From NCBI RefSeq assembly GCF_036898095.1, contig NC_090745.1, positions 81,266,886 through 81,330,885 of the forward strand: a stretch of 64,000 bases of DNA, read 5' to 3'. Made by a program: the position numbers and the translations under genes. This document shows, piece after piece, positions 1 through 10,399 of this stretch. Each line of letters opens with the position of its first letter. The stretch's first letter is position 1. Below the pieces are notes generated by a model. The model made no database searches. It saw only the letters and a list, made by a program, of their open reading frames with translations, and was not told where the DNA came from. The DNA is from Palaemon carinicauda. Its lineage: Eukaryota > Arthropoda > Malacostraca > Decapoda > Palaemonidae.

Positions 1-75
1 CAGATGTAAAAGAAAATCTGCGATTTGGGCTACAGAGGTACTGGACGAGGACACAGATGCTGACTTGCACCAGTC

Positions 76-211
76 TCAAAAGACTTCCCACTTCGACTGG
101 TATACTCTAATGGTAGAAGCTCTCCTCGCTCTTGCAATCGCACTGGCTGCCTCCTTCGAAAAGCCTCGAGCTCTTGAGAGTCTTTCGATAGTCTGAAGGA
201 AGTCAGACGAA
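76..211 (-). pseudogene. Tyrosine recombinase N-terminus of element B (truncated by window edge)
   Basis: The translation contains QTIERLSRARGFSKEA and later YQSKWEVF. This matches the start of the SAM-like core-binding domain in the family A recombinases, which read SRLETIQHLLAERGFSQQ and VYQAKWRVFCGW. A stop follows immediately at about 76, and the catalytic domain with the Arg, His-x-x-Arg and Tyr residues would lie left of base 1. It is in a different frame from the methyltransferase-like segment upstream, so at least one indel separates them here. Identification rests on similarity to the complete recombinases elsewhere in this window. Confidence 0.5.
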
Positions 212-271
212 GAGAGGGGAGGCTTTGATGGACATTCTTTACGTGGGGCTGACGTAACAGATCTACCCTTA

Positions 272-540
272 GAGGAAGACTTCTTGGAAAGTCTACCAGC
301 CATTGAAGTACCTCGGTGAACCACTCTCTCGCGGGCCAGAGGGTAGCAACCAACGTCAACCTTGTCCCTTCGTGAGAGGCGAACTTCTGCAGTACCTTGT
401 TGACTATCTTGAATGGTGGGAATGCATATAAGTCCAGAAGAGACCAATCCAGTAGAAACGCGTCTATGTGGATTGCTTCTGTATCTAGGACTGGAGAGCA
501 ATAGATTGGTAACCTTTTGGTCAACGAGGAGGCAAAGAGG
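272..540 (-). pseudogene. Dam-methyltransferase-like segment of element B
   Basis: It encodes IYCSPVLDTEAIHIDAF, then LYAFPPFKIVNKVLQKF, then LVATLWPAREWFTEVLQWL. The same order occurs in elements A and E between RNase H and recombinase. In DIRS elements this position is known to hold a domain related to phage Dam adenine methyltransferases. The YAFPPF motif would correspond to the DPPY/NPPF-type catalytic motif, but the usual Asp/Asn is replaced, so methylation activity is doubtful. The frame runs on through position 30 into sequence without matching residues. Confidence 0.5.
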
Positions 541-1000
541 TCTATGGTGGGTTGACCCCAAGTAGCCTAAAGACTCTTGCCCATGTCCTTGTGGAGGGTC
601 CATTCCGTGGGTATCACCTGACCCCTCCGACTGAGACAGTCTGCCAAGACGTTCAAGTCCCCCTGGATGAATCTCGTCAACAGGGAGATGCCTCGATTTC
701 TTGACCATAAGAGAAGGTCACTTGCGATCTCGAGCAGCGTGAAGGAGTGTGTGCCTCCTTGCTTGGAGATGTACGCCAAAGTTGTGGTGTTGTCTGAGTT
801 GACCTCTACCACTTAGTTTCGAAGAAGATTTCGAATATCATCAAGGCCAAGTGGACTGCTAATAGCTCCTTGCCATTGATGTGTATGCTCTTCTGACTTG
901 AGGTCCACAGACCCGAGCATTCCCGACCGTCCAGGGTCGCACCCCAACCCAAATCCGACGCGTCTGAGAACAACACGTGGTTTGGGTTCTTGACTGCTAG
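540..1000 (-). pseudogene. RNase H domain of element B, frameshifted
   Basis: In minus-strand order, one frame near 960-990 reads LFSDASDLGWGATL (first catalytic Asp). The frame ending at 567 then reads VNSDNTTTLAYISKQGGTHS and FIQGDLNVLADCLSRRGQVI. These correspond to the SDAS, SDN and ADSLSR motifs of the RNase H domain in YR retrotransposons. At least one frameshift and a stop divide the domain, so the copy cannot make the enzyme. The domain follows directly on the reverse transcriptase. Confidence 0.65.
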
Positions 1001-1770
1001 GGATAGTCCCTCTCTCAGACTGATATTGCTGTCCCACCATTTCAGGCATGCCTTTACTGGTTCGGAGACTGGGAATGATACCGTCTCTACCGTCTTGTCC
1101 TAGTTCCAGTGAGAGGCTAGATGGAACCGGAGAGGCAGAAGGTGTAGTCTCCCTAGAGAGACAAACTGCTCCAGGGATGAGAGAGTCCCTACGAGACTGT
1201 TCCAACTCCTGACTGAACAAACGTTTTCTTTTCAGCATTAGTTGGACTTCGAGCAGGGCTTGTTCTATTCGGTGGCAGACGGAAAAGCCCGAAAAAAAAC
1301 TGGACTGCGAATCTCCATCCCCAAATATAGAATAATCTGGGATGGGATCAGTTGGGACTTTTAGGTTGACCAAAAGTCCCAACTCCCTGGCCAGACTCAA
1401 CGTCCAATGTAGATCCTGCAGACAGCGAAGACTGGACGATGCTCTGAGAAGCCAGTCGTCCAAGTACAGGGAGGCTCGGATCCCCGATAGATGGAGGGAT
1501 TTTGCCACATTCCTCATGAGCCTCGTAAACACGAGAGGCGCAGGACTGAGGCCAAAGCACAGGGCTCGAAACTGGTACCCCACATTCCTGTAAACAAACC
1601 TCAGAAACGGTTGGGAATCCGGGTGTATAGGAATGTGGAAGTATGCCTCCTGAAGGTCGAGAGAGACCATTCAGTCGCCTTCCATAAATGCTGTCAAGAC
1701 AGCCTGGTAGACTTCATCGTGAAGTTTGTCTTGACAATGAACACATTGAGCGCACTTGCCTCTTACGTAC
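1000..1770 (-). pseudogene. Reverse transcriptase of element B, broken
   Basis: The open stretch ending at 813 starts MVSLDLQEAYFHIPIHPDS, the DIRS-type RT motif A with its catalytic Asp. It continues with ALCFGLSPAPLVFTRLM (motif B) and SLYLDDWLLRASS (motif C, YLDDW). The frame is lost after LGLLVNLKV, where family A and E enzymes continue with a conserved LVYLGM or EFLGV thumb. Directly upstream, codons for EVYQAVLTAFMEGD end in TGA exactly where family relatives have the Trp of GDWM, so an in-frame nonsense mutation separates the fingers from the palm. Confidence 0.75.
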
Positions 1771-2429
1771 TCCTGCAGTGAACATGGCTGCCAGATCATT
1801 GGAGCCTTCCCTGAGGGACTTGTTCCTGCAGAGAACGTGGCTGTCAGATCATTGGAGCTATCCCTGAAAGCCTTGTTTATGCATGACCTAATTGTACAGC
1901 AAAACTTCAAACGCTCGAAAATAGCTCTGAAGTCGACCTGTAAAATCTTGGAGCGTCTCATGGCCAGGCGCCAGGGAGAGTCTATGAGGTTTGAGAAGTC
2001 TATCTGGGCAGAGGCAGGAACTCCCAAGCCGAGAACTTCTCTCATGTCATATCAAACTCTCGCTCTATAAGCCAGCTTAAAAGTAGGGAAAGCAAAGGCT
2101 GTCTCCCCCAAACTCCTCCTGGTGATAAACCAGTCGCCTAGCAAACGTAAAGCTCTCTTAGAAGAGCGAGAGAGCACTAGTTTATAAAACAACGGCTTCG
2201 AAGTAGCTAGGCCTAGTGTAAACTCTGACGTTTAGGCGAACGAGGAGCAGCAGTTACAAAAAGATCCGGACAAAGATCCTTAAAAATCAGCATGATTTAT
2301 TTAAAGTCCATAGAGGGCTAAGCAGCTTTAGGCTCCTCTCCGCCTGACAGAGTCCTCAAGGGAATATCAGTAGGAGGGGGAACAGCAACTTCCTTATCTG
2401 AAGGAACCTTGTCCGACAATAGCCGAGTC

Positions 2430-3513
2430 TCAAGCAAGGGAGAGACCTACCGTGGTGGCAATGCTTTACAAGCAGAGTCCACACGCACTGGTGCATTAGT
2501 AGCGGACCAGGACGCAACGTCATGTAACTGCTTAACAGTCTGTGAACTGTCAACAACAACAGGTGCGGGAGGACGCTCGGCGTCCACTCGAGACTGTTTT
2601 GACTGCCTAGTCTGAGCAGTCAAAACAACTCTAGACTGCGGTAGTTGACGCTCAGCGTCAAAACAAGTCAACTCCGCTGGCTGGCGAACGTCCTGAACGT
2701 CAACAGGAGCATTAGGAAGCGGCCTAACGTCCTGAACGTCAACAGGAGCATTAGGAAGCGGCCTAACGTCCTGAACGTCAACAGGAGCATTAGGAAGCGG
2801 CCTAACGTCCAAATGCGGCTGAAAATCAACACGTGACCGCATCGAGTGAGGCTCTACATATCGTGACTGACGTGACTTAGCTACGCCAACGTCAACAGGA
2901 CGCACAAAGGTTCGTTTGGGCGGCTGAAGGCCAGGATCTCGATGAGATAAACGGCTAGGATCAACGTGAACCTTATCGGCAGAGTAGTCTTCCATAAGAG
3001 AGGCAAGCTTATTCTGCATGTCTAGCCGTACAACCCATTTAGGATCAACGGGAATGGTTGCGGTAAGAGACGAGGGTAACGTCTGTGACTGCAAACCTTG
3101 CCTACAAAAAGACTCTCGGAGTCTGTGTTACGCTTTTGTTTAGGCGGCGAGCAGTCTTCCGATGACTGCATAGGGTCAGAGCTGTCCTAATAGTTAAAAC
3201 CAGGACGCTGGACCTGTCCTGAAAGGACTGACTTTCGCTTAAAGGGCCGCGAAACCTTGTTCCACGGTTTCTTATGCGAAAAGCCTTCGGATGACGAGGA
3301 GAAAATCGTCTCTCTCGCCTTATGGTAGGGGTGATCTTGGTGAGATACGCCTGATACCATAGAGGGAATGTCTGTTCGCTGATCAAGGCCTCTCGAACCC
3401 ATAAGTCGTACGACATTACTTCTCCCCTGGGCTTGGGAGCGAACTAGGCGAGCGACAGGCACGAACAGACGAACCCTCGGTCGCAACACTGATAACACTT
3501 TGCGCAATATCAC
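2430..3513 (-). pseudogene. Gag-like ORF region of element B
   Basis: Two minus-strand open stretches (3513-3187 and 3094-2447) lie between the leader and the RT, where gag belongs. The first is rich in Arg, Lys and Ser with a Ser run (FSSSSEGF). The second contains a repeated unit DVRPLPNAPVDVQ (three tandem copies) and Arg/Gln-rich sequence. I cannot find a zinc finger or a LAP2-alpha-like capsid segment as in family A. Function as gag is inferred from position only. Confidence 0.4.
2688..2806. repeat. 39-bp tandem repeat, three copies
   Basis: A 39-bp unit beginning acgtcctgaacgtcaacagg is repeated three times almost without change. It is in frame with the minus-strand gag-like ORF, giving a 13-residue repeat. 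It is probably a recent expansion by slippage or unequal exchange. Confidence 0.85.
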
Positions 3514-4920
3514 TTTATCACTACGATTTTCTGTTTTGCACTTATTTCACTGAAATCGAAATTTTTAAACAATTCACATTAGGTATGAATAAAACTGATT
3601 TCTACCTGAAGCACACAATTCTACCCTCATCAAAAGGTTATAATTGCGAAATCAGTCGTATAATGTAAGCACATTAATACAAGCAAAAAACAGTAAACAT
3701 ATTTTAAGATAAAAAGATCAGTGGCTGGGGAAGAGACTAAACACTAGTTCATTCAAAACTACGTTTTCAATCTCTCACCGTACAGTGCCTTGGGACGAGA
3801 ATAAAAAACTAAAAACGTTTTATCCTTTCTCCCCGTACAGAGACTAGGGACGAGAGTAACTCGAGAACAACGTTACTCGCTTGGGACGAGAATAAAGATC
3901 GGAACGTTCTCTCTCCTCTCTCTCTCTCCGTCTCTATCTCTCTCTCTCTCTCTCTCTTGATTTCGCACCGAAGAGAAGAGCCCAATTACGTTTCGTCAAA
4001 AAACAGGTTATTTGACCAAAGGAAAAAACTGAAAGGTTTTTCAATTAAAAAGTTCCTTTAAAATAGAATTTAAAACATTTAACCTTTGAAAGAAGAATGA
4101 ACAAAACGTCAGAATCGATTTACTCTTTCTGCAAAGTGAAACCGTGATACTCTCTCTCTCTATCGTAACGATAGAGCGCAAACTGCGTAGCATAAATAAA
4201 CTAAACGTTAGTTCATCTTTGAAACAGTACGGAGACTATTCAAAGAAAATCTTTCATAAAATATCTATTAAAAAATATTCATTTAATAAGTTTTAAATCA
4301 TTAGCTCTGTAAAAGTTATTTACGATTGAAAGGGCTCAACGTTGTTTAACTTCGGTTTCCAAGTTAGGACCGCCTACTCTCAGGAAAGGTCGCATATAAA
4401 CAAATCATTAAAATTTATCTTGATGTTTATTATAAATGGAAAGCTAATCGAAGAGGCCTAATAAAGGCGGGTGAGATATAAAAAAAAATATATAGAGGAA
4501 AATCTATATTAATTTATAACGTGATAAGATAATTGCTAAAAGCCTAAAACACACTTCCGTACTAAGGGAAGGGTCGGCCATTTAAAAGTCAAAGAAAGTC
4601 CAAAAAAAAAACAATCCAACGTCATCAAAAATTAAATCTATCCAAAAACGAGTTCCAGATTTAAGTTGAAGATAAAACACCTGCACTGCGAAAGCTCAAA
4701 CCAAAATGAAGTACTTCACCAAATATGTTGAGAAAACTCCAGGTTCTACAGCGAGTAATGATACGTCTTGTCGTCAAGGTCGACAGAGAAGAATTGAAGG
4801 GTTTGTTTACATGCAAGAGTGGTATCTGGCCGATAGTTGGCGCTGGTGGTCACACCCGCAACCTTCATAGCGATCGCTCGCGAGTTTTTGAGTGTGTTTT
4901 CTGTCGAGCCGCTGAGTAGC
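3514..4920 (-). other. Leader and terminal region of element B, non-coding
   Basis: AT-rich, no convincing ORF. It contains a (CT)n tract at about 3905-3958 and several short motifs around aacgtt. Towards 4921-4960 it runs into the AT-rich terminus. It is probably the 5' untranslated leader plus terminal repeat of B. I see no host gene here. Confidence 0.4.
3905..3958. repeat. (CT)n microsatellite
   Basis: Nearly pure CT dinucleotides with small interruptions, inside the element B leader. Confidence 0.9.
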
Positions 4921-4960
4921 AGCTATTATATATTCACCGGCTAAGTTAAATATTTAAAAA

Positions 4961-6022
4961 TGACTCATACACTTATCATTAACACTCTGCATAAGACGAA
5001 TTGTGTGAAGTTTTTCTGGGTGTTTCTTTTCAATGAAACTCGTAAGGTTTTCATACCAACCGATAGCTTCCCTTATTTCTGACGTTGTCGTTTCTTCAGT
5101 TTCCCCCTGTCCTCGCCTCCACTAGAGCTGTGCTCTTCTTGAATGATCGTCAACTGCATTGCCTCTAACTCCTTTAAGTCTTCAGTCGTAAGCTCCTCCC
5201 TGTGCTCCTCGATAAGGTTATGGACGTCAGCCTCATCGACAACAAGCCCCATAGACCTCCCGATTGAAATTATTTCCACAATATCACCCTCAGGGGCAGG
5301 ATCAGCAACGGCCTCGTCTTCGGTTGAGGGATCGAAACCTTCAAAGTCTCGTTCTGCTACAACAGCTGGCCACAGTTTCTTCCATGAGGAGTTCAAGGTG
5401 CGCTGTGAAACCTCATTCCAAGCTGTGTCGATCATCTTCAGGCATTGAACGATGTCAAAATGCCCCCTCCAAAATTCACGGAGGGTGAGTTGAGTGCTTT
5501 CAGTCACTTCGAAGCATCTTCTGAACAGATGCTTCGTGTAAAGCTTCTTGAAGTCGGCAATCACTTGCTGGTCCATAGACTGGAGGAGAGGGGTGGTGTT
5601 TGGTGGCAGATAGAGAACCTTAATGAAGGAGAAGTCAGGATGAATGATGTCCTCGAGGCCAGGAGGGTGAGCAGGGGCATTGTCCAGCACCAGGAGACAT
5701 TTCAGAGGAAGATCGTTCTCTTCTAAATAGTTCTTGACAGCAGGACCGAAGCAGACGTTTATCCACTCAATAAATATGGTCCTCATGACAAGGGCCTTAG
5801 CATTAGACTTCCAAAATACTGAGAGCCTCTCCTTCGTGATATTTTGTGCCTTGAAGGCACGAGGATTTTCTGAGTGGTATACCAGTAGGGGCTTAATTTT
5901 TAAGTCCCCACTGGCATTTGCACAAAATGCGAGCGTTAGTCTGTCCTTCATTGGTTTATGGCCAGGAAGTTTCCTTTCTTCAGCTGTGATATATGTACGG
6001 CGGGGCATTTTATTCCAGAAAA
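4961..6022 (-). pseudogene. Tigger T1 transposase, C-terminal part (DDE domain)
   Basis: Read from 6022 down: FWNKMPRRTYITAEERKLPG, PMKDRLTLAFCANASG, LLVYHSENPRAFKA, CLLVLDNAPAHPPGLED (second catalytic Asp), LYLPPNTTPLLQSMDQQV, TLNSSWKKLWPAV. This is the DDE_1 endonuclease of Tigger/jerky-type transposases. A one-base indel in the ggggg/aaa run at about 5102-5108 moves the frame. The true C-terminal codons (EIREAIGWYENL to NDKCMSHF) continue in another frame to about 4961, where element B cuts the gene. It pairs with the N-terminal part at 13718-14306. Confidence 0.85.
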
Positions 6023-6275
6023 TGACAAATTCGAAGATAATTTGTATTTTTCCTAACCATACAAACCTTAGCTATTTACACAGGGTTTACCTTTTAGCGC
6101 AGCTGAAATGGCGAACCATTAGAATTTAACGAGGGTGTATTACCCCCGCGCTAGTTAGCGGGGGGGTAGGGGAGTGGTAGCTAGCTACCCCTCCCCTCCC
6201 TCACACACAGATGAATGCTCACTTTCACTTAGAGGTAGGACTTGTCTTGGGGAACAGGGCTGGCGGGCAAATGTG

Positions 6276-6375
6276 TGTAAATAGCTAAGGTTTGTATGGT
6301 TAGGAAAAATACAAATTATCTTCGAATTTGTCATTTGTTCCGTAACCGAAATACAAACCACGCTATTTACACAGG
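6276..6375. repeat. Internal complementary region (ICR) of A1
   Basis: Contains ttcgaatttgtca joined directly to tttgttccgtaacc (junction 6333/6334). The left half is the reverse complement of the element's left end, and the right half is the reverse complement of its right end. This is the diagnostic ICR of DIRS elements, thought to template formation of a circular intermediate. Confidence 0.9.
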
Positions 6376-6853
6376 GTGACTTACCCCTTAGGTAGGGTGG
6401 AAAGTCCCCAGCCATACTGGCTTTGGCTTTACCCGGGGACTCAGAATCCGAGTGAGTAGCACTCGATAAAAGGAGTCCCTGCACCTCACAAGTTCCTATC
6501 TCCGCAAGGAACCATGTGGCCTACGTAAGCTTGTGTGTGAAGGAAGAAGTGTGACCCGTCCTAGGCAGTTGACCTGGAGTTCCAGAAGGAACTCCGGGTT
6601 AGGACGTTCCCAATACCACCTCGTCAGGGTATGGGGGACGCGACAGTATTGATTCAATACTCGGAACACAAGGAAGCATGGTTTACCTGCAGAGGTTCGA
6701 GGTCAGCTATGCAGAGACCAGGATGCTGCTTCCCCGTAGAGGGGATGATGAAGAAAGAAGTAAGGGCCAGACATACTTCTTTCGTTCATGCAGACTTAAA
6801 CCTGATAACAATGCCCTCAACCATCTGCTACCTGTCCAAAAAGGAGCCTGAGG

Positions 6854-7900
6854 TTAGACCAGCTGTTGTGTAGCCACCACAGAGCGATAGAAAACGTATC
6901 GAGACTCCTGTGGGTCACGCCCTGCAGGAAGCGGGCTGCGAAGGTCATTAGACGCTTCCAGACTCCAGCTTGTAGCACCTGCGTCACAGAGTAGTATTAC
7001 TCGAAGGCGAGGGACGTTGAGATGTATCCAACATCGTGCTGTAGGGCGACGTGACGGGGGAGGGTCTGGAGACAGGTCGAGATGAATGTCCTTGAGTCCG
7101 GGCTGAAGAGGTATACTGGTGACTCTCCCCCATGTCCTCATTGTGCTCCCAAATCGGCTACAACTGAGGACAAACTGCAGCTGTTCCCAGCGCTAACCTC
7201 TCGATTCCTTTACTGGCAAGAAAGAGAAGGTCTTGGGACATCAGATACAGAATGGAGACTCGAAATCTTGAATGAATCAGACCGAAGGGCCGGGACCCCC
7301 AGATTCTGAGTCTAGCCAACAACTCAGGAGCGAGCCTGAATGTTGCCTTCCCCTCTTCCTTAGAAAGGGGGGAGTCGTAAGAGACCAAGAAGATTGCTTA
7401 CACACTGGCCGTGGCCAGAGTGAGCAGGAGACCCAAGGCGGAATACAATCCGAGGCCTGTCGTAAAGGGTCTTGAGAAGATCTCTTAAAGGACTAAAAGT
7501 TCGAGCCATGCTCCAAGTTGGAGGTCTTCCTCCGACTAGGGCAGGGACGATCGTAGCTTCGCATGAGCGAGGATAGATCCAGCGGGCAGGAAAAAGTTAT
7601 TCCTTTAAGCCTGAAGGTCAGGGAAAGGCTGAGCGACAGGCTTCATTGCCGAGAGCGGAAAGGAGTTTCCTCCCGATGAAAGGCAATAAGACCGTTATTG
7701 CTGGAGAAGAGGCCTCAAGGGAAGAGGTATATCTCCCACGGCACCAACCACCTTAGACTCTTCACTTTGCCTGGGAGACCCCTGTGGATGACTATCGCAG
7801 ATGACGCGACCTCCGTACCGCGACTGTAGCGGGTTGTCTCTTCTTGAGGAGGAGGCGTAGTGTCTCCAGGCATGGAGCCGAAGCGACGCCCCGGTTCGGG
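6854..7900 (-). pseudogene. Tyrosine recombinase of A1, dead
   Basis: Aligning by eye with the recombinase of A5, the signature HDVRG reads HDVGY here (catalytic Arg lost). The nucleophile region TAHYLQDV reads AARFLQGV (Tyr to Phe). A 2-bp deletion just before HDV shifts the frame, and the codons between (AFE, stop, YYSV) include a nonsense codon. The deletion and both replacements are also present in A3. The protein would have been the integrase that inserts the circular DNA copy. Confidence 0.75.
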
Positions 7901-9640
7901 AGAGATGTCGCAGTGTGGTTGCTTGAGTAGTCTGCGCCGTGGGAGAAGCTCTCCCGGGAGTTCCGTCAGGGGAAGCAGAGGGTCCAGAAACCGTTCTGCT
8001 CATAGTCCCAGTGGAGCTCTCCCATTGAAAGGTTGACAGACAACCTGGTCTTGTTGAGACCCATTGTCCACAGACAAAAAGGAGGGAAGACGCAGGCGTC
8101 GAAGTTGTCCCACCATCACCAAATGCATCTTGCCAGAGTCTCGGGGTCTGAGACTGGGGGGAAGAATAGCGGAAGCTTGAGGTTCCAAGCTGTCGCGATC
8201 AGGTCCCCCAGACCAGTACTTGCTGGTTACCCAAGGTCAAAGACCCCCAGGTACACTCTCTCTACGAGGCTCTGCTCGGATAGTCTGAGAGAACATTCCC
8301 CTGCCTGGAATGAGAGAGCCGATGGTGGTATTGAGAGAATCTCAATCATCCCGGTATCTCTACTGCAAGATGTGAAGGTGTGAAAATGCGTCCCCTGCTG
8401 GTTAGAATACGCCAGAATCATGAAGTCGACGCGCACGGGGCGACTCGGCAGGAGCTGTAGGATCTGTAGAGGGGCCAGACTAAGGCCCCTAAGCCTGCCT
8501 GAATGATGGAGAGGTATCCTTCAGGTCTTGACCATAGGCCTGGACCGGAACATGCCCACCCCTTTCCTTTGACGAGTCCGAGAACAGCATCAAGAATGTG
8601 GGGAAAGGACGAGAATATCCACTACCATCAAGAGGCTCCATAGGTCAACACCCATTGCAGGTCTAATAGTTCCGCTGGTCCCATAGGGGCCAGGAAGTCC
8701 GGTTAAACATTGCCTGAAGCCACCGGAACTTGGATCGCCCCACATGGAACTTATCCTGAGGCGACCGTTCGGACTATAGACGGGTCAATGAGGAAAGGAG
8801 AACTAGGAAACGTTCCAAGGTAGGGCTGAAAGCTCTGCTTGACTGAGAACAGGTACTGCGACTCTCCTCAGTCTTGCCACAGTCAACCGAAAGGAAGGCT
8901 CGGAGGATGTGGTAACAGAATCTGGCGTCCCCAGGTGGTCACCCATCCAAGTACCGACGTTGCTTAACCTCGCTGGACAGACGAGAAACGGGGTTTCCAA
9001 CGTGGTAAGGCCGTTGACTCAATATCATGGCCAGATACTCCAGATGTTGAGGCAGAGGAAGAGAAGGCTCCAAGCAAAATACCATGAGCCCACACTCATG
9101 GTAAGCATCCGGAAGCTTGTCCCGGCGCTGAAGAAGGTCGAACCCGAGCCTACCGGAGTTGACCAGCCCTCCAAACAGCAGAGGAGGCGGAAGCCTGCAC
9201 CTGAGCGGCCAAGAGGAAGGCAGGGAGAGTTCTCTGGGGAAACAAACCTGCTATGCCACGGCGGGATAGCCACACTGCATCATAAGCAGGAATACTTGCA
9301 GTCTAGGCTGAATTCAACGAGCACCCTGGAAGATGGATGGAATGGAAACTGAAAGTACCCGTCCTTCCGATCCAGGGTTTAAGGAGTCCTGTCGCCTCGT
9401 TACCAGTCTGATCGATTCTGCTGGTCTACGCTGGCCGAAGTTTGTTCGACAAACTTGATCAGGGCTGAGAGGTCGACTAAGGACATCCCCTCTCAGATCC
9501 TTTCTTACAAGAAAGGATCGACTGAGGAGGCCGGGGGTGAAGCTGTCGATGATCCTAAGGAAGGCCTTCGCCTAAGTTATGGATCATTCTGCCCAACCGG
9601 GCAACTCTGCTGACGCTATGGCATAGAGGTTCAGAGACAC
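7900..9640 (-). pseudogene. Methyltransferase-like, RNase H and RT remnants of A1
   Basis: Nucleotide similarity to A5 is continuous but frames are broken throughout. At the RT active site (around 9150-9190) the codons that give YLDDW in relatives read CLEGW, so both catalytic aspartates are gone. The surrounding open stretch (9273-9025) keeps the same spacing as in A3. I can support homology by order and scattered matches, not a translatable protein. Confidence 0.6.
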
Positions 9641-9739
9641 TGAATTCGCTGACAGAGACGGCAGGCGCGATATCCTTGGCTGATCACAGAGATTGTGCGG
9701 GAATGGGCATCGGGAAGCTGTCATTCGGATGAGTAACCT

Positions 9740-10330
9740 TAAGCATCCTCCCAGAGAAAAACCTGCAATCCTAGAGTTCGTGAACTCCTTTTAGGACTAT
9801 GCCCCCCCGGGGGAGTCTCCCGTGCCATCTGTTCCTGACAGGAGGAAACTGCAATTGGACACCTTGCCCCAGTTGTCGTAGCCGATAACTTAGGCCGACG
9901 TGGTTGAAAGAAAAGGGCGCTGGAGCCCTGCAGAGTCTGGAAGAAAGCGCCTTGGAGGAGTGAAAACGGAAGTCGATTTCCTCCGCACAGCCGCTGTCTA
10001 AGTCTCTGTCCTTGGGCACAAACAAACTCTTCTCAAGGATGGAAGGGTGTCTGAGGTCGTCGACCTCCACAGATGAGACACCCGAAGGAAGCCCTCAGTC
10101 AGCGCGTCCAGATGGTACAACATCGAGCTTGTCCGCAAGTTAGATACTTAACGACGAAAGGCCAAGGTGCCTGAGCTCGAGAGGAGGAAAGTAGCTTCCT
10201 TGAACCAAACCTCGGGCCGTAACCAAGGAGGGAAAGAACCTGGTAAGCTCCCAGAGGAAGGGGTAAGCAGTCACCCCTTGTCCGATGGAGAAATCTCGAA
10301 CGGAAAGCCCCCCGCCAAAAATCCTTCCAG
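9740..10330 (-). pseudogene. Gag C-terminal remnant of A1
   Basis: The open stretch 10070-9771 contains LRHPSILEKSLFVPKDRDLD, matching LRHSSILGKNLFKPKDVEQA at the end of the LAP2-alpha-like gag domain of A4. The central helix-rich part of that domain (AMQATSWLD to LLRSEDLS in A2) is missing, as in A3. The downstream basic tail is degenerate. Confidence 0.6.
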
Positions 10331-10399
10331 GGAATGACGGGGAAGGGCTAACCCAGGTTCAGGAAAGAGGAGTGTTGCTCAGATCTCCCTTAAGTTTCT

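Larger units (their letters stand above)
1..4960 (-). mobile_element. DIRS-like YR retrotransposon B (3' end beyond the window)
   Basis: Read on the minus strand from about 4960 leftwards: terminal repeat and long leader, gag-like ORF, reverse transcriptase, RNase H, methyltransferase-like segment, then the start of a tyrosine recombinase that leaves the window. The right end (about 4921-4960) reads as reverse complement of an AT-rich terminus like the one in the ICR of element D (about 15118-15165). It interrupts the C-terminal codons of the Tigger T1 transposase, so B inserted into T1. Several frameshifts and stops make it a dead copy. The exact right boundary is uncertain by about 3 bases because both flanks are A/T runs. 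Confidence 0.75.

Noticed and set aside
1671..2045. Minus-strand ORF starting MREVLGLGVPASAQ as a separate protein
   Set aside because: Its last codons (AVLTAFMEGD) are the normal lead-in to the RT of element B before a nonsense codon; the rest is degenerate upstream element sequence.
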